40,638 nt of DNA. Origin: Hydrogenophilus sp. (lineage in GTDB: Bacteria; Pseudomonadota; Gammaproteobacteria; Burkholderiales; Thiobacillaceae). Location: assembly GCA_020692235.1 (NCBI GenBank), contig JAIMKU010000013.1, positions 1-40,638 of the forward strand. The letters are read 5' to 3'. Below, in pieces: positions 1 through 9,779 of the stretch. Every line of letters starts with the position of its first letter. The first letter of the stretch is position 1. Under the pieces are notes generated by a model that had not been told where the DNA came from, did no database searches, and saw only the letters and a program-made list of their open reading frames with translations. Both the position numbers and the translations under genes were made by a program.

Positions 1-1756
1 GAGCCAACTGGATGGCGAGGTCTTTCTGTGGGAATGTATGGCGCTCACGCCGGCCTTCGTGCGCCTGCTGCAACGGCGCTGGATGCACGACGATTTCTCC
101 ACCATCACCAACACCTTCCCCGACCACGAGGACCTGCAAGGCCCGGCCGGCATCAATATCCCCGAGGTGATGACCAACTTCATCCCGGAGCGGGGCCGCC
201 TACTCACCAGCGAAGAGCAGATGCGGCCCATACTGAGCGAGGCGGCCAGGCAGTTGGGAACGCCGCTCAGGGGCGTGGGCTGGCTGGAGTCGGGGCTGCT
301 GGCCCCCGACGTGCTGGCCCGCTTCCCCTACCAGGAGCACCCCGACAACATCGCCTTGGTGCTGGCCCTGGCGGATGAACTCGGCATACCGCAGGATTTC
401 GCCGTCAAGGAAATGGCCGATCGCGTCGTGCCGGACCTTGGCGTGCTCAAGGTCTATCCCACCGCCACGCTCAACACGCGCCGGTTGGAGTTTGTCAACG
501 GCATGTCCGCCAACGAACGCTTTGGCTGTCTCGGCAACTGGCAGCGGACCGGTTTCGCCAGCCACGACATGGAGGCGGAGCCTGGCGTCATGCTGAGCGC
601 GGTGGTCAACAACCGTGCCGACCGCGTTGCCCGTTCGCAAGTGTTCGCCGGGATACTGGTGGAAGACATTAGCGCCGACCTGATCGTACTCATCGGCTCC
701 AACCTGCATGGCTTGCAAGGCTATATCCGCGAGTCGTGGCAAAACCACGCCGCCGGTCTGTCGCTATGGCCGGCCGATGGCGCCACACCGGCGCAGGCGC
801 TGGCAGACATCGCCCGCCGTATGCGCGTGGTGCATAAGGTCGCGCACGCCAAGGCAAGATTGGCCGCCATGCTTGCCGGCTGCGGTATCGGCGATGGCGA
901 ACGCATCCTGGCGGTCTGGGATAAGCCGGCGGAGATGGCCGAGGCAATACGCGCCAGCGGCTGCGCCGAGGCCGACACCATCATCGCCTGCGCCGAGCAG
1001 GATCGGCTGAGCCTGACCGAATATGCCGAGTTCGCGCAACGCATCGCCGCCCTCGCTGCCACCTCGGCACGCGACGCTACGCTCGATCCGGCCTTCCACG
1101 ATCTGCTCTGGCGCTGGCTGGAGCGGCGCATACTCGTTGTCGAGGACTACTACGCCAGCGGCAACCAGATCATCGACATCATCTGTCGTGCCACGCCGCC
1201 GGGGTTCAAGAACCGCATCCAGGGCATCCAGAACATCAAGGGCACCGGTCTCGATTTCGTCTATCGCTGGCGGGCCTGGGATACCTGCTACCGTGCCTGC
1301 GCCCTGTTGCAAAGCCCCGAGCCCGAGGTCACCCGCCAGGGCCTGACGGCGCTCGCCTCGTTTCAGGAATTCGGGCTGCTCTGCGAGGAACACATAAAAA
1401 CCGTCATTGCTACAGTCAATGCCACGCCGGAGGCGCAGAGCGAGCACTTTCTCAGCGAACTCAACATCATCGCCGCTCACCTCGACCGTGCCATGCAGGA
1501 AGTCAGGAAGCAGATGACGGTAACCCGCGCCAGCGGCTGGCAGGACAGCCTGTTCTCCGGCATCGAGTCATTTCTCGATGCCGGAGATGCCATCAAGCGG
1601 CGCAAGATTTCCAACCGGATTTATCGGGATATGATTAACGAACGGATCAGCCATGCCCGCGCCGCGCTCGAACTGCAAGCCCTCAACAAGCGGCAAAAAG
1701 GCGGCTGGCTGCTGAGTGCCCTGCAGCAGTGGAAAAAACGCCGGGGCGGCGGCTGA
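1..1756 (+). CDS. Mur ligase family protein, PgsB/CapB-like (5' end outside window)
   Basis: The frame is open from the first bases and reads LWECMAL before the first ATG at 38, so the gene enters from the left and its N-terminal P-loop is not visible. WECMAL, then ITNTFPDHEDLQGPAGIN, resembles the ECMA and TN-x3-DH segments of PgsB/CapB poly-gamma-glutamate ligases. NNRADRVARSQVFAGIL resembles the start of the Mur ligase C-terminal domain. Such enzymes join an amino acid to a carboxylate using ATP. About 330 residues follow the NNRADR motif, considerably more than a PgsB of roughly 390 residues would leave, and the last 250 look helical and charged. No pgsC or pgsA (capsule) partner lies downstream; the next gene converges 3 bases away. 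The substrate is unknown. Family call fairly sure, poly-glutamate role weak. Confidence 0.6.
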   Translation, partial: SQLDGEVFLWECMALTPAFVRLLQRRWMHDDFSTITNTFPDHEDLQGPAGINIPEVMTNFIPERGRLLTSEEQMRPILSEAARQLGTPLRGVGWLESGLLAPDVLARFPYQEHPDNIALVLALADELGIPQDFAVKEMADRVVPDLGVLKVYPTATLNTRRLEFVNGMSANERFGCLGNWQRTGFASHDMEAEPGVMLSAVVNNRADRVARSQVFAGILVEDISADLIVLIGSNLHGLQGYIRESWQNHAAGLSLWPADGATPAQALADIARRMRVVHKVAHAKARLAAMLAGCGIGDGERILAVWDKPAEMAEAIRASGCAEADTIIACAEQDRLSLTEYAEFAQRIAALAATSARDATLDPAFHDLLWRWLERRILVVEDYYASGNQIIDIICRATPPGFKNRIQGIQNIKGTGLDFVYRWRAWDTCYRACALLQSPEPEVTRQGLTALASFQEFGLLCEEHIKTVIATVNATPEAQSEHFLSELNIIAAHLDRAMQEVRKQMTVTRASGWQDSLFSGIESFLDAGDAIKRRKISNRIYRDMINERISHARAALELQALNKRQKGGWLLSALQQWKKRRGGG

Positions 1757-1759
1757 CGA

Positions 1760-2827
1760 TCAGTCGCCGCTGCGGCCGCGCACGGCCACGCCGGTCGTCG
1801 CCGCGAACTCCAGCATGCGGCTGATGGAACGCACCGCCTGGGTCCGGATGGCCTCATCCACGAGGATTTCGTTGGCCCCCGTTTCCAGCGCATGGCACAA
1901 GCTTCTGAGACCGTTCATCGCCATCCACGGGCAATGGGCGCAGGACACGCAGGTGGCGCCACGACCACCGCTGGGGGCCTCAAGCAGCAGCTTGCCCGGC
2001 GCCACCTCGCGCATCTTGTGGAAGATGCCGTTGTCGGTGGCGACGATGAAGGTCGGCTGGGGCAGATCACGCACAGCGTTGATGATCTGCGTCGTGGAGC
2101 CGACCACGTCGGCCAGGGCGATCACCTCGGCCGGCGATTCGGGGTGTACCAACACGGCCGCCTCCGGATGCTCCCGCTTCAGGTCGCGGATACCCTCGGC
2201 CTTGAATCGCTCATGCACGACGCAGGAACCCTGCCAGAGGATCATGTCGGCGCCAGTGGCCTTCTGTACATAGTCGCCCAGATAGCGGTCCGGCGCCCAG
2301 AGTATCTTCCGGCCCTGTGCGTGCAGGTGACGGACGACCGGCACGGCGATGCTGGAGGTGACCATCCAGTCGGCGCGCGCCTTCACCGCCGCCGAGGTGT
2401 TGGCGTAGACCACCACGGTGCGCTCCGGGTGCTGGGCGCAGAACTCGGCGAAGTCGTCGGCCGGGCAGGACAGGTCGAGCGAGCACTCGGCATGGAGGTC
2501 CGGCATCAACACCCGTTTTTCCGGGTTGAGTATCTTGGCCGTCTCGCCCATGAAACGGACGCCGGCGACGATCAGCGTCTTCGCCGTGGCGGCATGACCG
2601 AAACGCGCCATCTCCAGCGAATCCGAGACGCAGCCGCTGGTCTCGATGGCCAGGTCCTGCAAGTCGCCCGAGGTGTAGTAGTGGGCCAACAGGATGGCGT
2701 CCCGTGCCCGCAGCAATTGCTTGATGCGGGTTTTGAGTGCGGCGCGTTCGTCGTCGCCGAGGGTCTCCTCGACCACGGGCGGCACGTCGGTGACCGGGCG
2801 GGCGGTGATGATGTGGCGTTCGGTCAT
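1760..2827 (-). CDS. nadA: Quinolinate synthase NadA
   Basis: Condenses iminoaspartate with dihydroxyacetone phosphate to quinolinate in NAD synthesis, using a 4Fe-4S cluster in the cytoplasm. The protein shows [38 protein letters not shown] and VVGSTTQII, all NadA hallmarks. The likely cluster cysteines lie in [18 protein letters not shown] and CVSCAHCPW. The frame extends upstream to 2926, but the ATG at 2827 ([11 protein letters not shown]) is preferred because it begins just 5 bases after the pgsA stop and gives a normal length of 355 residues. It is the last gene of a uvrC-pgsA-nadA operon. A second, clearly unrelated NadA fragment is found at the right end of the window. Confidence 0.95.
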   Translation of the reverse strand: MTERHIITARPVTDVPPVVEETLGDDERAALKTRIKQLLRARDAILLAHYYTSGDLQDLAIETSGCVSDSLEMARFGHAATAKTLIVAGVRFMGETAKILNPEKRVLMPDLHAECSLDLSCPADDFAEFCAQHPERTVVVYANTSAAVKARADWMVTSSIAVPVVRHLHAQGRKILWAPDRYLGDYVQKATGADMILWQGSCVVHERFKAEGIRDLKREHPEAAVLVHPESPAEVIALADVVGSTTQIINAVRDLPQPTFIVATDNGIFHKMREVAPGKLLLEAPSGGRGATCVSCAHCPWMAMNGLRSLCHALETGANEILVDEAIRTQAVRSISRMLEFAATTGVAVRGRSGD

Positions 2828-2832
2828 GGCGA

Positions 2833-3405
2833 TCAGGCGGTCTGGTGTTTCATGGCCAGCCAGGCCATGCGCAGGTAATGGAACATGGACCACAGGGTCA
2901 GGAAGGCGGCGAGGTTGAGCAGCCAACCGCCGATCTGCTGGCAGTCAAGACCGAGCAGCGGATCGTGGAATAGCAACAGCAGGATGGCGAACATCTGTGC
3001 GGAGGTTTTTAGCTTGCCGATGAAGGAGACTGCCACGCTGCCTGACTTGCCCTCCTTGGCCATCCACTCGCGCAGCGCGGAAATGGCGATCTCGCGGCCG
3101 ATGATAATCAGCGACGCGGCAATGCCGGCCCGTTGCAGGTCGACCAGGACGATCAACGCTGCCGCCACCATCAACTTGTCGGCCACCGGGTCGAGAAAGG
3201 CGCCGAAGGCCGAGGTTTGGTTGAGCCGCCGGGCCAGATAACCATCCAGCCAGTCGGTCGCCGAGGCCAGTGCGAACAGGCCGGTGGCGATGACATTGAC
3301 CAGGTGCGCCGGCAGCCAACCGTCGGGCAGGTAGAACGCCGCCACGAATAGCGGGATCAGACAGATGCGCAGCCAGGTGAGGATATTGGGCAGATTGAAG
3401 GCCAT
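2833..3405 (-). CDS. pgsA: CDP-diacylglycerol-glycerol-3-phosphate 3-phosphatidyltransferase
   Basis: Makes phosphatidylglycerol phosphate from CDP-diacylglycerol and glycerol 3-phosphate in the inner membrane. The CDP-alcohol phosphotransferase signature DG-x2-AR-x8-G-x3-D-x3-D is complete in [20 protein letters not shown] followed by LDPVADK. Hydrophobic segments follow, as expected for a 190-residue multi-pass enzyme. It begins 3 bases after the uvrC stop and ends 5 bases before nadA. The uvrC-pgsA order is common in proteobacteria. Nothing looks damaged. Confidence 0.95.
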   Translation of the reverse strand: MAFNLPNILTWLRICLIPLFVAAFYLPDGWLPAHLVNVIATGLFALASATDWLDGYLARRLNQTSAFGAFLDPVADKLMVAAALIVLVDLQRAGIAASLIIIGREIAISALREWMAKEGKSGSVAVSFIGKLKTSAQMFAILLLLFHDPLLGLDCQQIGGWLLNLAAFLTLWSMFHYLRMAWLAMKHQTA

Positions 3406-3408
3406 GCG

Positions 3409-5217
3409 TCAGTGTAATGCCCGATAGAGCTTTTCCGCCAGTTCCCGGCTCATGCCTTCGACCTGGGCTATCTCCTCGATGCCGGCCGACTGGATGCCGC
3501 GCAGGCCGCCGAAGGTCTGCAACAGCCGTTGCCGGCGCTTCGGACCGATGCCGGGGATGTCCTCCAGACTCGACGTGGTGCGCTTTTTGGCCCGCTGAGC
3601 ACGGTGGCCGGTGATGGCGAAGCGGTGCGCTTCGTCGCGCACCTCCTGGATCAGGTGCAACGCCGGGTGATCGGGCGGCAGGCGCAAAGGCTCTTTCTCG
3701 TCGGGCAGTATCAACTGCTCCAGGCCTGGCTTGCGCGCTTCGCCCTTGGCCACGCCGAGCAGGGCGATCTGGCCCAGGCCCAGTTCGTTGAGCACCGCCA
3801 GCGCCACGTTGAGCTGGCCGCGGCCGCCGTCGATCAACAGCAGGTCGGGCAGCTTGCCCTCGCCCTTGGCCAGCCGCGAATAACGCCGGCTCAGCGCATC
3901 GCGCATGGCGTAATAATCATCGCCCGGTGTCGGCGTGTCGATGTTGAAACGACGGTAGTCCGACGACTTCATGGCGCCATTGTCGTAGACCACGCAGGAC
4001 ACCACCGTCGCCTCGCCCAGTGTGTGGCTGACATCGAAACACTCGATACGCTGGATATTCGTTTCGCCGAGCGCTTCGTTCAACGTCGCCAGGCGCTGCT
4101 CCTGACCTGCGCGCCGGCCCTCGCGGGCAATCAGCGCCAGCTCGGCATTATGCTCGGCCATGCGCAGCCAGTTGCGCCGCTCGCCGATCGCTTTGGCGAC
4201 CACCCGAACCCTGTGCCCGGCCACCTCGGTCAGCCAATCCGTTATGCCTTCGACCTCGGCGCCCAGCAACAGCAGCGCCGGCACCGGGCGGTCGGCATAG
4301 TGCTGGGACAGGAATGCCTCCAACACCAGGGCCGGTTCGGCCTGGTCGACGTTGCTCGGAAAAAATGCCTTGCCGCCCAGGTTGCGCCCGGCCCGGATCA
4401 TCATCAGGTAGACGCAGGCGGCGTCGCCCTTCAGGGCCAGGCCGACCACGTCGGCATCCTGTGCCCCTTGGCTCTCGACAAACTGCTTCTCGCGTACCCG
4501 CGCCAGGGCCTGTGCCTGGTCGCGGCACAGCGCCGCGTCCTCGAAGCGCAGATCGGCGGCGGCCGTCGCCATCTTGGTCATCAGATCGGCCAGCAACTTG
4601 GTGTCCTTGCCTTGCAGAAACAACGTTGCGTTGTCCACGTCGCGGGCGTAGTCCGCCTGCGAAATCAAGCCCACGCACGGCCCGCTGCAACGCTTGATCT
4701 GGTGCAACAGACAGGGCCGCGAACGGTTGCCGAACACCGTGTCCTCGCAGGTTCTCAGGCGGAATATCTTTTGCAGTATTTGCAGGCTCTCGCGCACCGC
4801 ATACGAATTTGGAAACGGCCCGAAGGCCCGGTCGCGCTTATCAGGCGTACCCCGGAAATAACCCAGCCGGGGAAAGGCATGGCCGGTCAGCAGCACAAAC
4901 GGATACGACTTGTCGTCGCGGAACAGGATGTTGTATTTGGGCGCGAGGCCCTTGATGAGGTTATTCTCCAGCAACAGCGCCTCGGACTCCGAGCGGGTGA
5001 CGGTGGTCTGAATGTCACGGATGTTCGCCACCATCAGACGGATGCGTGGGCTATGGTCGGACTTCTGGAAATAGCTCGACACCCGCTTCTTCAGGTCGCG
5101 CGCCTTGCCCACATACAACACCGCGCCGGCCTCGCCCAGCATCCGGTAGACGCCGGGCAGGGCGGGCAGCGTCGCCAGTATCGGCGCGGGGTCGAAGGGG
5201 CGTGGCGAGTCGGTCAT
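3409..5217 (-). CDS. uvrC: UvrABC excinuclease subunit C
   Basis: Makes the dual incisions in nucleotide excision repair together with UvrA and UvrB. In 602 residues it has the N-terminal GIY-YIG nuclease (PALPGVYRMLGEAGAVLYVG, about residues 18-95), a UVR motif near 205-240 (LRFEDAALCRDQAQAL), the RNase H-like C-terminal nuclease (ECFDVSHTLGE, LLLIDGGRGQLN) and a tandem helix-hairpin-helix at the end (EDIPGIGPKRRQRLLQTFGG). Length and order match the family. It is the first gene of the leftward operon. A long open frame lies opposite it and is a shadow. Confidence 0.97.
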   Translation of the reverse strand: MTDSPRPFDPAPILATLPALPGVYRMLGEAGAVLYVGKARDLKKRVSSYFQKSDHSPRIRLMVANIRDIQTTVTRSESEALLLENNLIKGLAPKYNILFRDDKSYPFVLLTGHAFPRLGYFRGTPDKRDRAFGPFPNSYAVRESLQILQKIFRLRTCEDTVFGNRSRPCLLHQIKRCSGPCVGLISQADYARDVDNATLFLQGKDTKLLADLMTKMATAAADLRFEDAALCRDQAQALARVREKQFVESQGAQDADVVGLALKGDAACVYLMMIRAGRNLGGKAFFPSNVDQAEPALVLEAFLSQHYADRPVPALLLLGAEVEGITDWLTEVAGHRVRVVAKAIGERRNWLRMAEHNAELALIAREGRRAGQEQRLATLNEALGETNIQRIECFDVSHTLGEATVVSCVVYDNGAMKSSDYRRFNIDTPTPGDDYYAMRDALSRRYSRLAKGEGKLPDLLLIDGGRGQLNVALAVLNELGLGQIALLGVAKGEARKPGLEQLILPDEKEPLRLPPDHPALHLIQEVRDEAHRFAITGHRAQRAKKRTTSSLEDIPGIGPKRRQRLLQTFGGLRGIQSAGIEEIAQVEGMSRELAEKLYRALH

Positions 5218-5263
5218 TCGCCAAGGCTACTCGAATATTGCCGCCGGACCCAAGCGCCGCCAT

Positions 5264-5291
5264 TTTACTGGCTGCGTGCCGGGTTTAGAAT
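5264..5291 (+). promoter_or_regulatory. Possible sigma70 promoter for the c-di-GMP gene
   Basis: TTTACT at 5264-5269 and TAGAAT at 5286-5291 are 16 bases apart and resemble -35 and -10 boxes. CCGGG and CCCGG flank the -10 as a short inverted repeat. Transcription would start at about 5298, next to the ATG at 5299, so translation could instead begin at the in-frame ATG at 5356. Seen by eye only. Confidence 0.3.
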
Positions 5292-5298
5292 CCCGGCC

Positions 5299-7747
5299 AT
5301 GGTCACCGCCGCACTGCCTGTCACCGTACCGTCCCCGACGCTGAAATTCGCCGTCATGGCTGTTATTTGGAGTCTGCTGGCTAGCCTGTCGCTGACCTGG
5401 AATCTGAAACAGGTGGACGATGCGACATTGGCAACGGCGATCTCCGCCGCCCCGCGCTGCCATCGACAAGGACGTCGCTTTCCGCGAGTGGGGGGCCTCG
5501 CACGGCGGCGTCTATGTGCCGGTCACTAAGCATACCCCGCCCAATCCCTATCTCAACGTCCCCGGTCGGGATGTCGTCACCACCACCGGCCTCAAACTCA
5601 CCCTGATGAATTCGGCCTACATGCTGCGCCAGTTGCAGCATGATTTCCCCGGCGGAACCGGGGCCCGCTCGCGCATCACCAGCCTGAAACCGGTCAACCC
5701 GAACAATGCCCCGGACGCCTGGGAGGCGAAGGCATTGCACGACTTCGAGCGGCTGAGCCGGGAGCGGGTGGCGGTGCAGCAGATCGACGGCAAACACTAT
5801 GTCAGGGTGTTGCGGCCTATCCTGGTGGTCAAAGAATGCCTCAAGTGCCATGAGCAGCAGGGTGACAGAGTGGGTGACCTGCGCGGCGGCATTGACATTA
5901 AACTGCCACTGGAACCCTTTTCCGCAGTCGCACAATCGCACAAGAACCTGCTGTTTGCTTCGCACGGCGGGATATGGCTGTTCGGCCTGCTGGGGATGGG
6001 CTTCTGGTTCCGGCGCGAGCGCAAGCGGGACATTGAATTGCGCCAGGCCTCGGTGCGGCTTCAGCACCTGGCACACCATGATCCGCTCACCGGGCTGCCC
6101 AACCGGGCGCTGCTCGCCGACCGCATGGAGGTGGCGCAGGCCCAGGCCGCGCGCTCGGGGGCAAAGCTGGCGGTCTGTTATATCGACCTCGATGGTTTCA
6201 AACAAGTCAACGACAGCCATGGCCACGCCACCGGTGACCGCCTCCTGGTCGTCATTGCCGAGCGGCTCGTCGACACGGTGCGGGGTGGTGATACCGTGGC
6301 CAGAATGGGCGGCGACGAGTTCGTCCTGCTGCTGGCGAACCTGGCCGACATGGAGGAATGCGAAGCCGCCTTGCTGCGCTTATTGCAGACTGTGGCGCGG
6401 CCCGTGGTCATTAATGCCGCCGATTTGACGATCACCGCCAGCATCGGCGTCACGCTCTTCCCCGACGACAGGGCGGACGCCGACACCCTGCTGCGCCACG
6501 CCGATCAGGCCCTGTACGCGGCCAAGGAGGCGGGGCACAACCGCTACCACCTGTTTGACCCACGACAAGACCATGCCGCGCACGAGCGGCGCGCCTTACT
6601 GGACCGGCTGGAGACAGCGCTCGATCAAGGCGAGTTCTGCCTCTACTACCAGCCCAAGGTGAATATGCGCGCCGGCACGGTGAGCGGCGTCGAGGCGCTG
6701 ATCCGTTGGCGCCATCCGGAACGCGGCCTGGTCGAGCCTGCCGACTTCCTGCCGTCGATGGCTGGCAGCGAGCTGGAAATCCGACTCGGCGAATGGGTAA
6801 TCGATCAAGCGCTTTCCCAGATGGACGCCTGGCGCACCATTGGCCTGGACCTGCCGGTGGCGGTCAACATCGCGCCGCCGCACCTAGCCCGCATCGACTT
6901 CGCCGAGCGCCTCCAGGAACTGATCCACAGACATCCAGACACGCCGGACAGCCGGCTCGAACTGGAGGTGCTGGAGAGCGCGGCGCTCGACGACATCGAA
7001 CATATCTCCCACCTGATCGATGCCTGCCAGCGTCTTGGCGTAACGGTCGCGCTGGACGACTTCGGTACCGGCTATTCCTCACTGACCTACCTCAAGCGCC
7101 TGCCCGCCGACCTCCTCAAGATCGACCGCTCCTTCGTCTGCAACATGCTGAGCGACGCGGACGATCTGGCCATCGTCGAGGGCGTCATCGGTCTGGCCGA
7201 TGCCTTTCACATCAGCGTGATCGCCGAAGGCGTGGAAACGGTGGAGCAGGGCGCCATGCTCATCCATCTGGGTTGCCCCCTGTGCCAGGGTTACTACATT
7301 GCCAGGCCCATGCCCGCGTCGGACATACCCGGCTGGGTCAAGGACTGGCGGCCCGATCCGTTGTGGCAGCAGGCGCACGCGGTCTGGTCGCGGGACGATG
7401 CGGTGTTGCTCGGCGCCGAGATGGATCACCGAATCTGGGTCGAAAACCTGCAAGCCTGTCTTGACCGCAACTCGCCGGACGCCGCCCCGCCGCCGCCCAT
7501 GGACCCGCTTCAGTGCCGTTTCGGGCGCTGGTATCACGGCCCCGGCCGGCTGCATTACGGCGGCCGGGATGAGTTCCGGGTCATCGACCCGCTGCATCTG
7601 CGCATCCACGCCCTGGGCGATGAGATCGGCGGTCTTTGCCGGGGCGGACGGAATGGCGAAGCCCACGCGCGCATGGCAGAACTGACGGCGCTGCGGGACG
7701 AACTTATCGGCCGATTGCATGACCTGGCCAAGGCCATCTCGAGCTGA
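5299..7747 (+). CDS. Membrane c-di-GMP enzyme: heme DUF3365, GGDEF, EAL, CZB-like (frameshifted)
   Basis: Probably makes and/or degrades cyclic di-GMP. From ATG 5299 (or 5356) one frame gives a signal anchor (VMAVIWSLLASLSL). After the C-run at 5450-5453 the protein continues in the next frame, open from 5420 to 7747, so one extra base is suspected. Next comes a periplasmic DUF3365-type sensor with a CxxCH heme motif (CLKCHEQQG), a second membrane segment (GGIWLFGLLGMGFWF), a GGDEF domain with intact GGDEF, and an EAL domain with GVEALIRWRHPE and DDFGTGYSS. The last ~110 residues (CRFGRWYHGPGRLH, then DPLHLRIHALG) resemble a chemoreceptor zinc-binding CZB domain. Full length is about 815 residues. 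Which activity dominates cannot be told. The frameshift may be a base-calling error because both halves look conserved. Confidence 0.85.
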
Positions 7748-7802
7748 TCGCACTTGGTAGCTGCCGCAGGCGGCCGGCGGCCCGCCTGGCGAATCCGGAC
7801 CG

Positions 7803-7808
7803 TATAAT
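7803..7808 (+). promoter_or_regulatory. Probable -10 element of the TRIC-family gene
   Basis: A perfect TATAAT lies 25 bases before the ATG at 7834. No good -35 box is visible. A start of transcription near 7815 would exclude the upstream in-frame ATG at 7807, which supports 7834 as the true start. Confidence 0.35.
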
Positions 7809-7833
7809 GCGCGGCTGTCGAATCGGACTGGAT

Positions 7834-8454
7834 ATGAGCCTGATCTACCTATTGGACTTGTGCGCTGTTGGGGTGTGCGCGATCACCGCCACGCTGGAGG
7901 CGCGGCGGCGCGAACTCGATCTGTTTGGTGTCGTGGTCGTCGCGATCATTGCCGGGATCGGCGGCGGTACCATGCGCGATATTCTGCTAGGCCGGTTGCC
8001 GGTCTACTGGATCCACGATCCGCTCTATGTGGTCGTCGGCATGGCCGCCGCCACGCTCACCTTCTTCCTTGAACGCCGGTTGGCCATCCCTATGGATTTC
8101 TTTTTGCTGCCGGATGCCATCGGCCTGGCCCTGTTTACCGTGATCGGCACCAGCATCGCGCTGGGGGCAAATATCCATTGGTTTATCGCCGCCCTCATGG
8201 GTGTCGTCACCGGGGTGTTCGGCGGCGTCATCCGCGACATACTGTGCAACGAGGTGCCGTTGATCCTGCGCACCGACATCTATATCTATGCCACGGCCTC
8301 GCTGCTGGGCGCCTTTCTGCTCATTGCCCTGGATCGTCTTGGCGTGACCCACAATCTGGCGCTGATCGCGGCCATGACCCTGGTGGTGGCCATCCGCCTG
8401 GCGGCGATCCGCTGGTACATCCGCCTGCCGCGTATGCGACCTTACGGGTCATAG
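7834..8454 (+). CDS. Trimeric intracellular cation channel (TRIC, UPF0126) family membrane protein
   Basis: A roughly 206-residue inner membrane protein with about seven hydrophobic segments in two repeats. Each repeat has a glycine-rich helix followed by RD: AGIGGGTMRDILLGRLPVYW and VTGVFGGVIRDILCNEVPLI. This doubled GGG-x-x-RD pattern marks the UPF0126/YicG group, whose characterised relatives are cation channels; the ion carried here is unknown. The upstream ATG at 7807 overlaps a likely -10 box, so MSLIYLLDLC at 7834 is taken as the start. It stands alone, 86 bases after the c-di-GMP gene. Confidence 0.88.
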   Translation: MSLIYLLDLCAVGVCAITATLEARRRELDLFGVVVVAIIAGIGGGTMRDILLGRLPVYWIHDPLYVVVGMAAATLTFFLERRLAIPMDFFLLPDAIGLALFTVIGTSIALGANIHWFIAALMGVVTGVFGGVIRDILCNEVPLILRTDIYIYATASLLGAFLLIALDRLGVTHNLALIAAMTLVVAIRLAAIRWYIRLPRMRPYGS

Positions 8455-8486
8455 CCGGCCTGAAAGACCACCCTGATCGAAGGCAA

Positions 8487-9779
8487 TCAATGGTTTGAGT
8501 CGGTGTCAGTGCCGACGATATGCACCACCCGCTGCGGGAACGGTATTTCGATGCCTTCCCGCTGGAAACCTTCCCAGATCGCCCAGTTCAGGCCGGATAC
8601 CAGGGTCATGTTGCCGCGCTCCGGGTGCTTGAACCAGACCACCAGTTTCAGGTTAATGCCGTTGTCGCCGAAGTCGGTCAGGCGAACCTCCGGCCCCGGC
8701 TCCGCCAGTACGTCCGGGCTGTGTCGTGCGGCGTCGAGCATGATGGCCTCGGCCTTTCTGAGGTTGGCGTCATAAGCCACCTGAATCGGGATGCCGACCA
8801 TGTTGTCTGCGTTGCTGAGGCTGTGGTTGGTTACGGCGGCGGTGATTAGGGTCTCGTTGGGAAAGATGGTTTCGCTGCCGTCCAGCCCCTTGATGACCGT
8901 GTAACGGGTGGCGATCTCGCGGACTTCGCCGTAGTGATCGTTGACGGTCACCATGTCGCCGATGCGGATGGAGTTTTCCAGCAACAGGGTGAACCCGGAG
9001 ACGTAGTTACTGGCGATCTTTTGCAGGCCGAGGCCGAGGCCGACACCCAAGGCCCCCCCGAATACCGACAGCACGGTGATGTCGATGCCCACCATGGGCA
9101 GGGCGATGAGCACCGCGATCAAGGCCAACAGGGCGCGGACGATCTTGCCCAGTGCCGCCTTGTGGTTGAGGTCGAGATCGCTGGCGGCGATCAGCCGGTT
9201 TTCCAGCAGACGCCCCAGAGTGAGTGCGGCGACCAGGGTAACGGCAATCGAGACCAGGCCAAGTAAGGCGGTGTAGAGCGAGAGGTGTTGCTTGCCGATA
9301 GTAAAACCGATGTCGTCGAGGGCCTCTACCACAGGGCCGAGGTAGCCGGCGATATGAATTGCCACGATACCCCAGACCAGCCAGGAGACGGTTCGCTCGA
9401 CGCTGCGCAATATGGGGCCGGGGTTGAGCAAGACGCGCAGGAAAAAGAATACGAGCTGGATGACGAACAGCGACAGCAGCAGCGGTACGGCCAGGTTGAG
9501 CAGGTGGGTGCTTTCCCAGCGCGCCAGGATGGGGCGGGCGACGAGGACCAGCAGCAGCGCGATCAGCGGCAGCAGAAACCGCTGCCATTCATTGCCATGC
9601 CAGATGCTGCGGGTCTTGTCGGATTGGTTAAGCGCGATCCTGTGGGTGGCCAGCCAGCCCAGGCCGATGGCAATTAGCAGCACGGCGAGTTGGCTGAGCA
9701 GAACGGTGTTGGACAGATCGGACAGCAGGTTTACGACCAGGCTTTGGTCGTGCGGCGGGGTCAACGGCATGGTGTTCAT
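8487..9779 (-). CDS. Small-conductance mechanosensitive channel, MscS family
   Basis: Opens under membrane tension to release solutes during hypo-osmotic shock. The 430-residue protein has several N-terminal membrane segments beyond the three of E. coli MscS. The pore helix and beta domain follow: GALGVGLGLGLQKIASNYVS, then LLENSIRIGDMV and GLDGSETIFPNETLI. These are classic MscS signatures. It is the last gene of rsmB-nuclease-mscS, and its ATG overlaps the stop of the nuclease gene by 4 bases (9776-9779), so it is likely translationally coupled. The extra N-terminal helices place it with the medium-length MscS paralogues. Confidence 0.93.
   Translation of the reverse strand: MNTMPLTPPHDQSLVVNLLSDLSNTVLLSQLAVLLIAIGLGWLATHRIALNQSDKTRSIWHGNEWQRFLLPLIALLLVLVARPILARWESTHLLNLAVPLLLSLFVIQLVFFFLRVLLNPGPILRSVERTVSWLVWGIVAIHIAGYLGPVVEALDDIGFTIGKQHLSLYTALLGLVSIAVTLVAALTLGRLLENRLIAASDLDLNHKAALGKIVRALLALIAVLIALPMVGIDITVLSVFGGALGVGLGLGLQKIASNYVSGFTLLLENSIRIGDMVTVNDHYGEVREIATRYTVIKGLDGSETIFPNETLITAAVTNHSLSNADNMVGIPIQVAYDANLRKAEAIMLDAARHSPDVLAEPGPEVRLTDFGDNGINLKLVVWFKHPERGNMTLVSGLNWAIWEGFQREGIEIPFPQRVVHIVGTDTDSNH

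Noticed and set aside
3529-5529. 666-codon open frame on the + strand
   Set aside because: Antisense to uvrC over its main part; rich in Q, G, H and R as expected from a shadow. Only its last part (from 5299) is real, as the start of the c-di-GMP gene.
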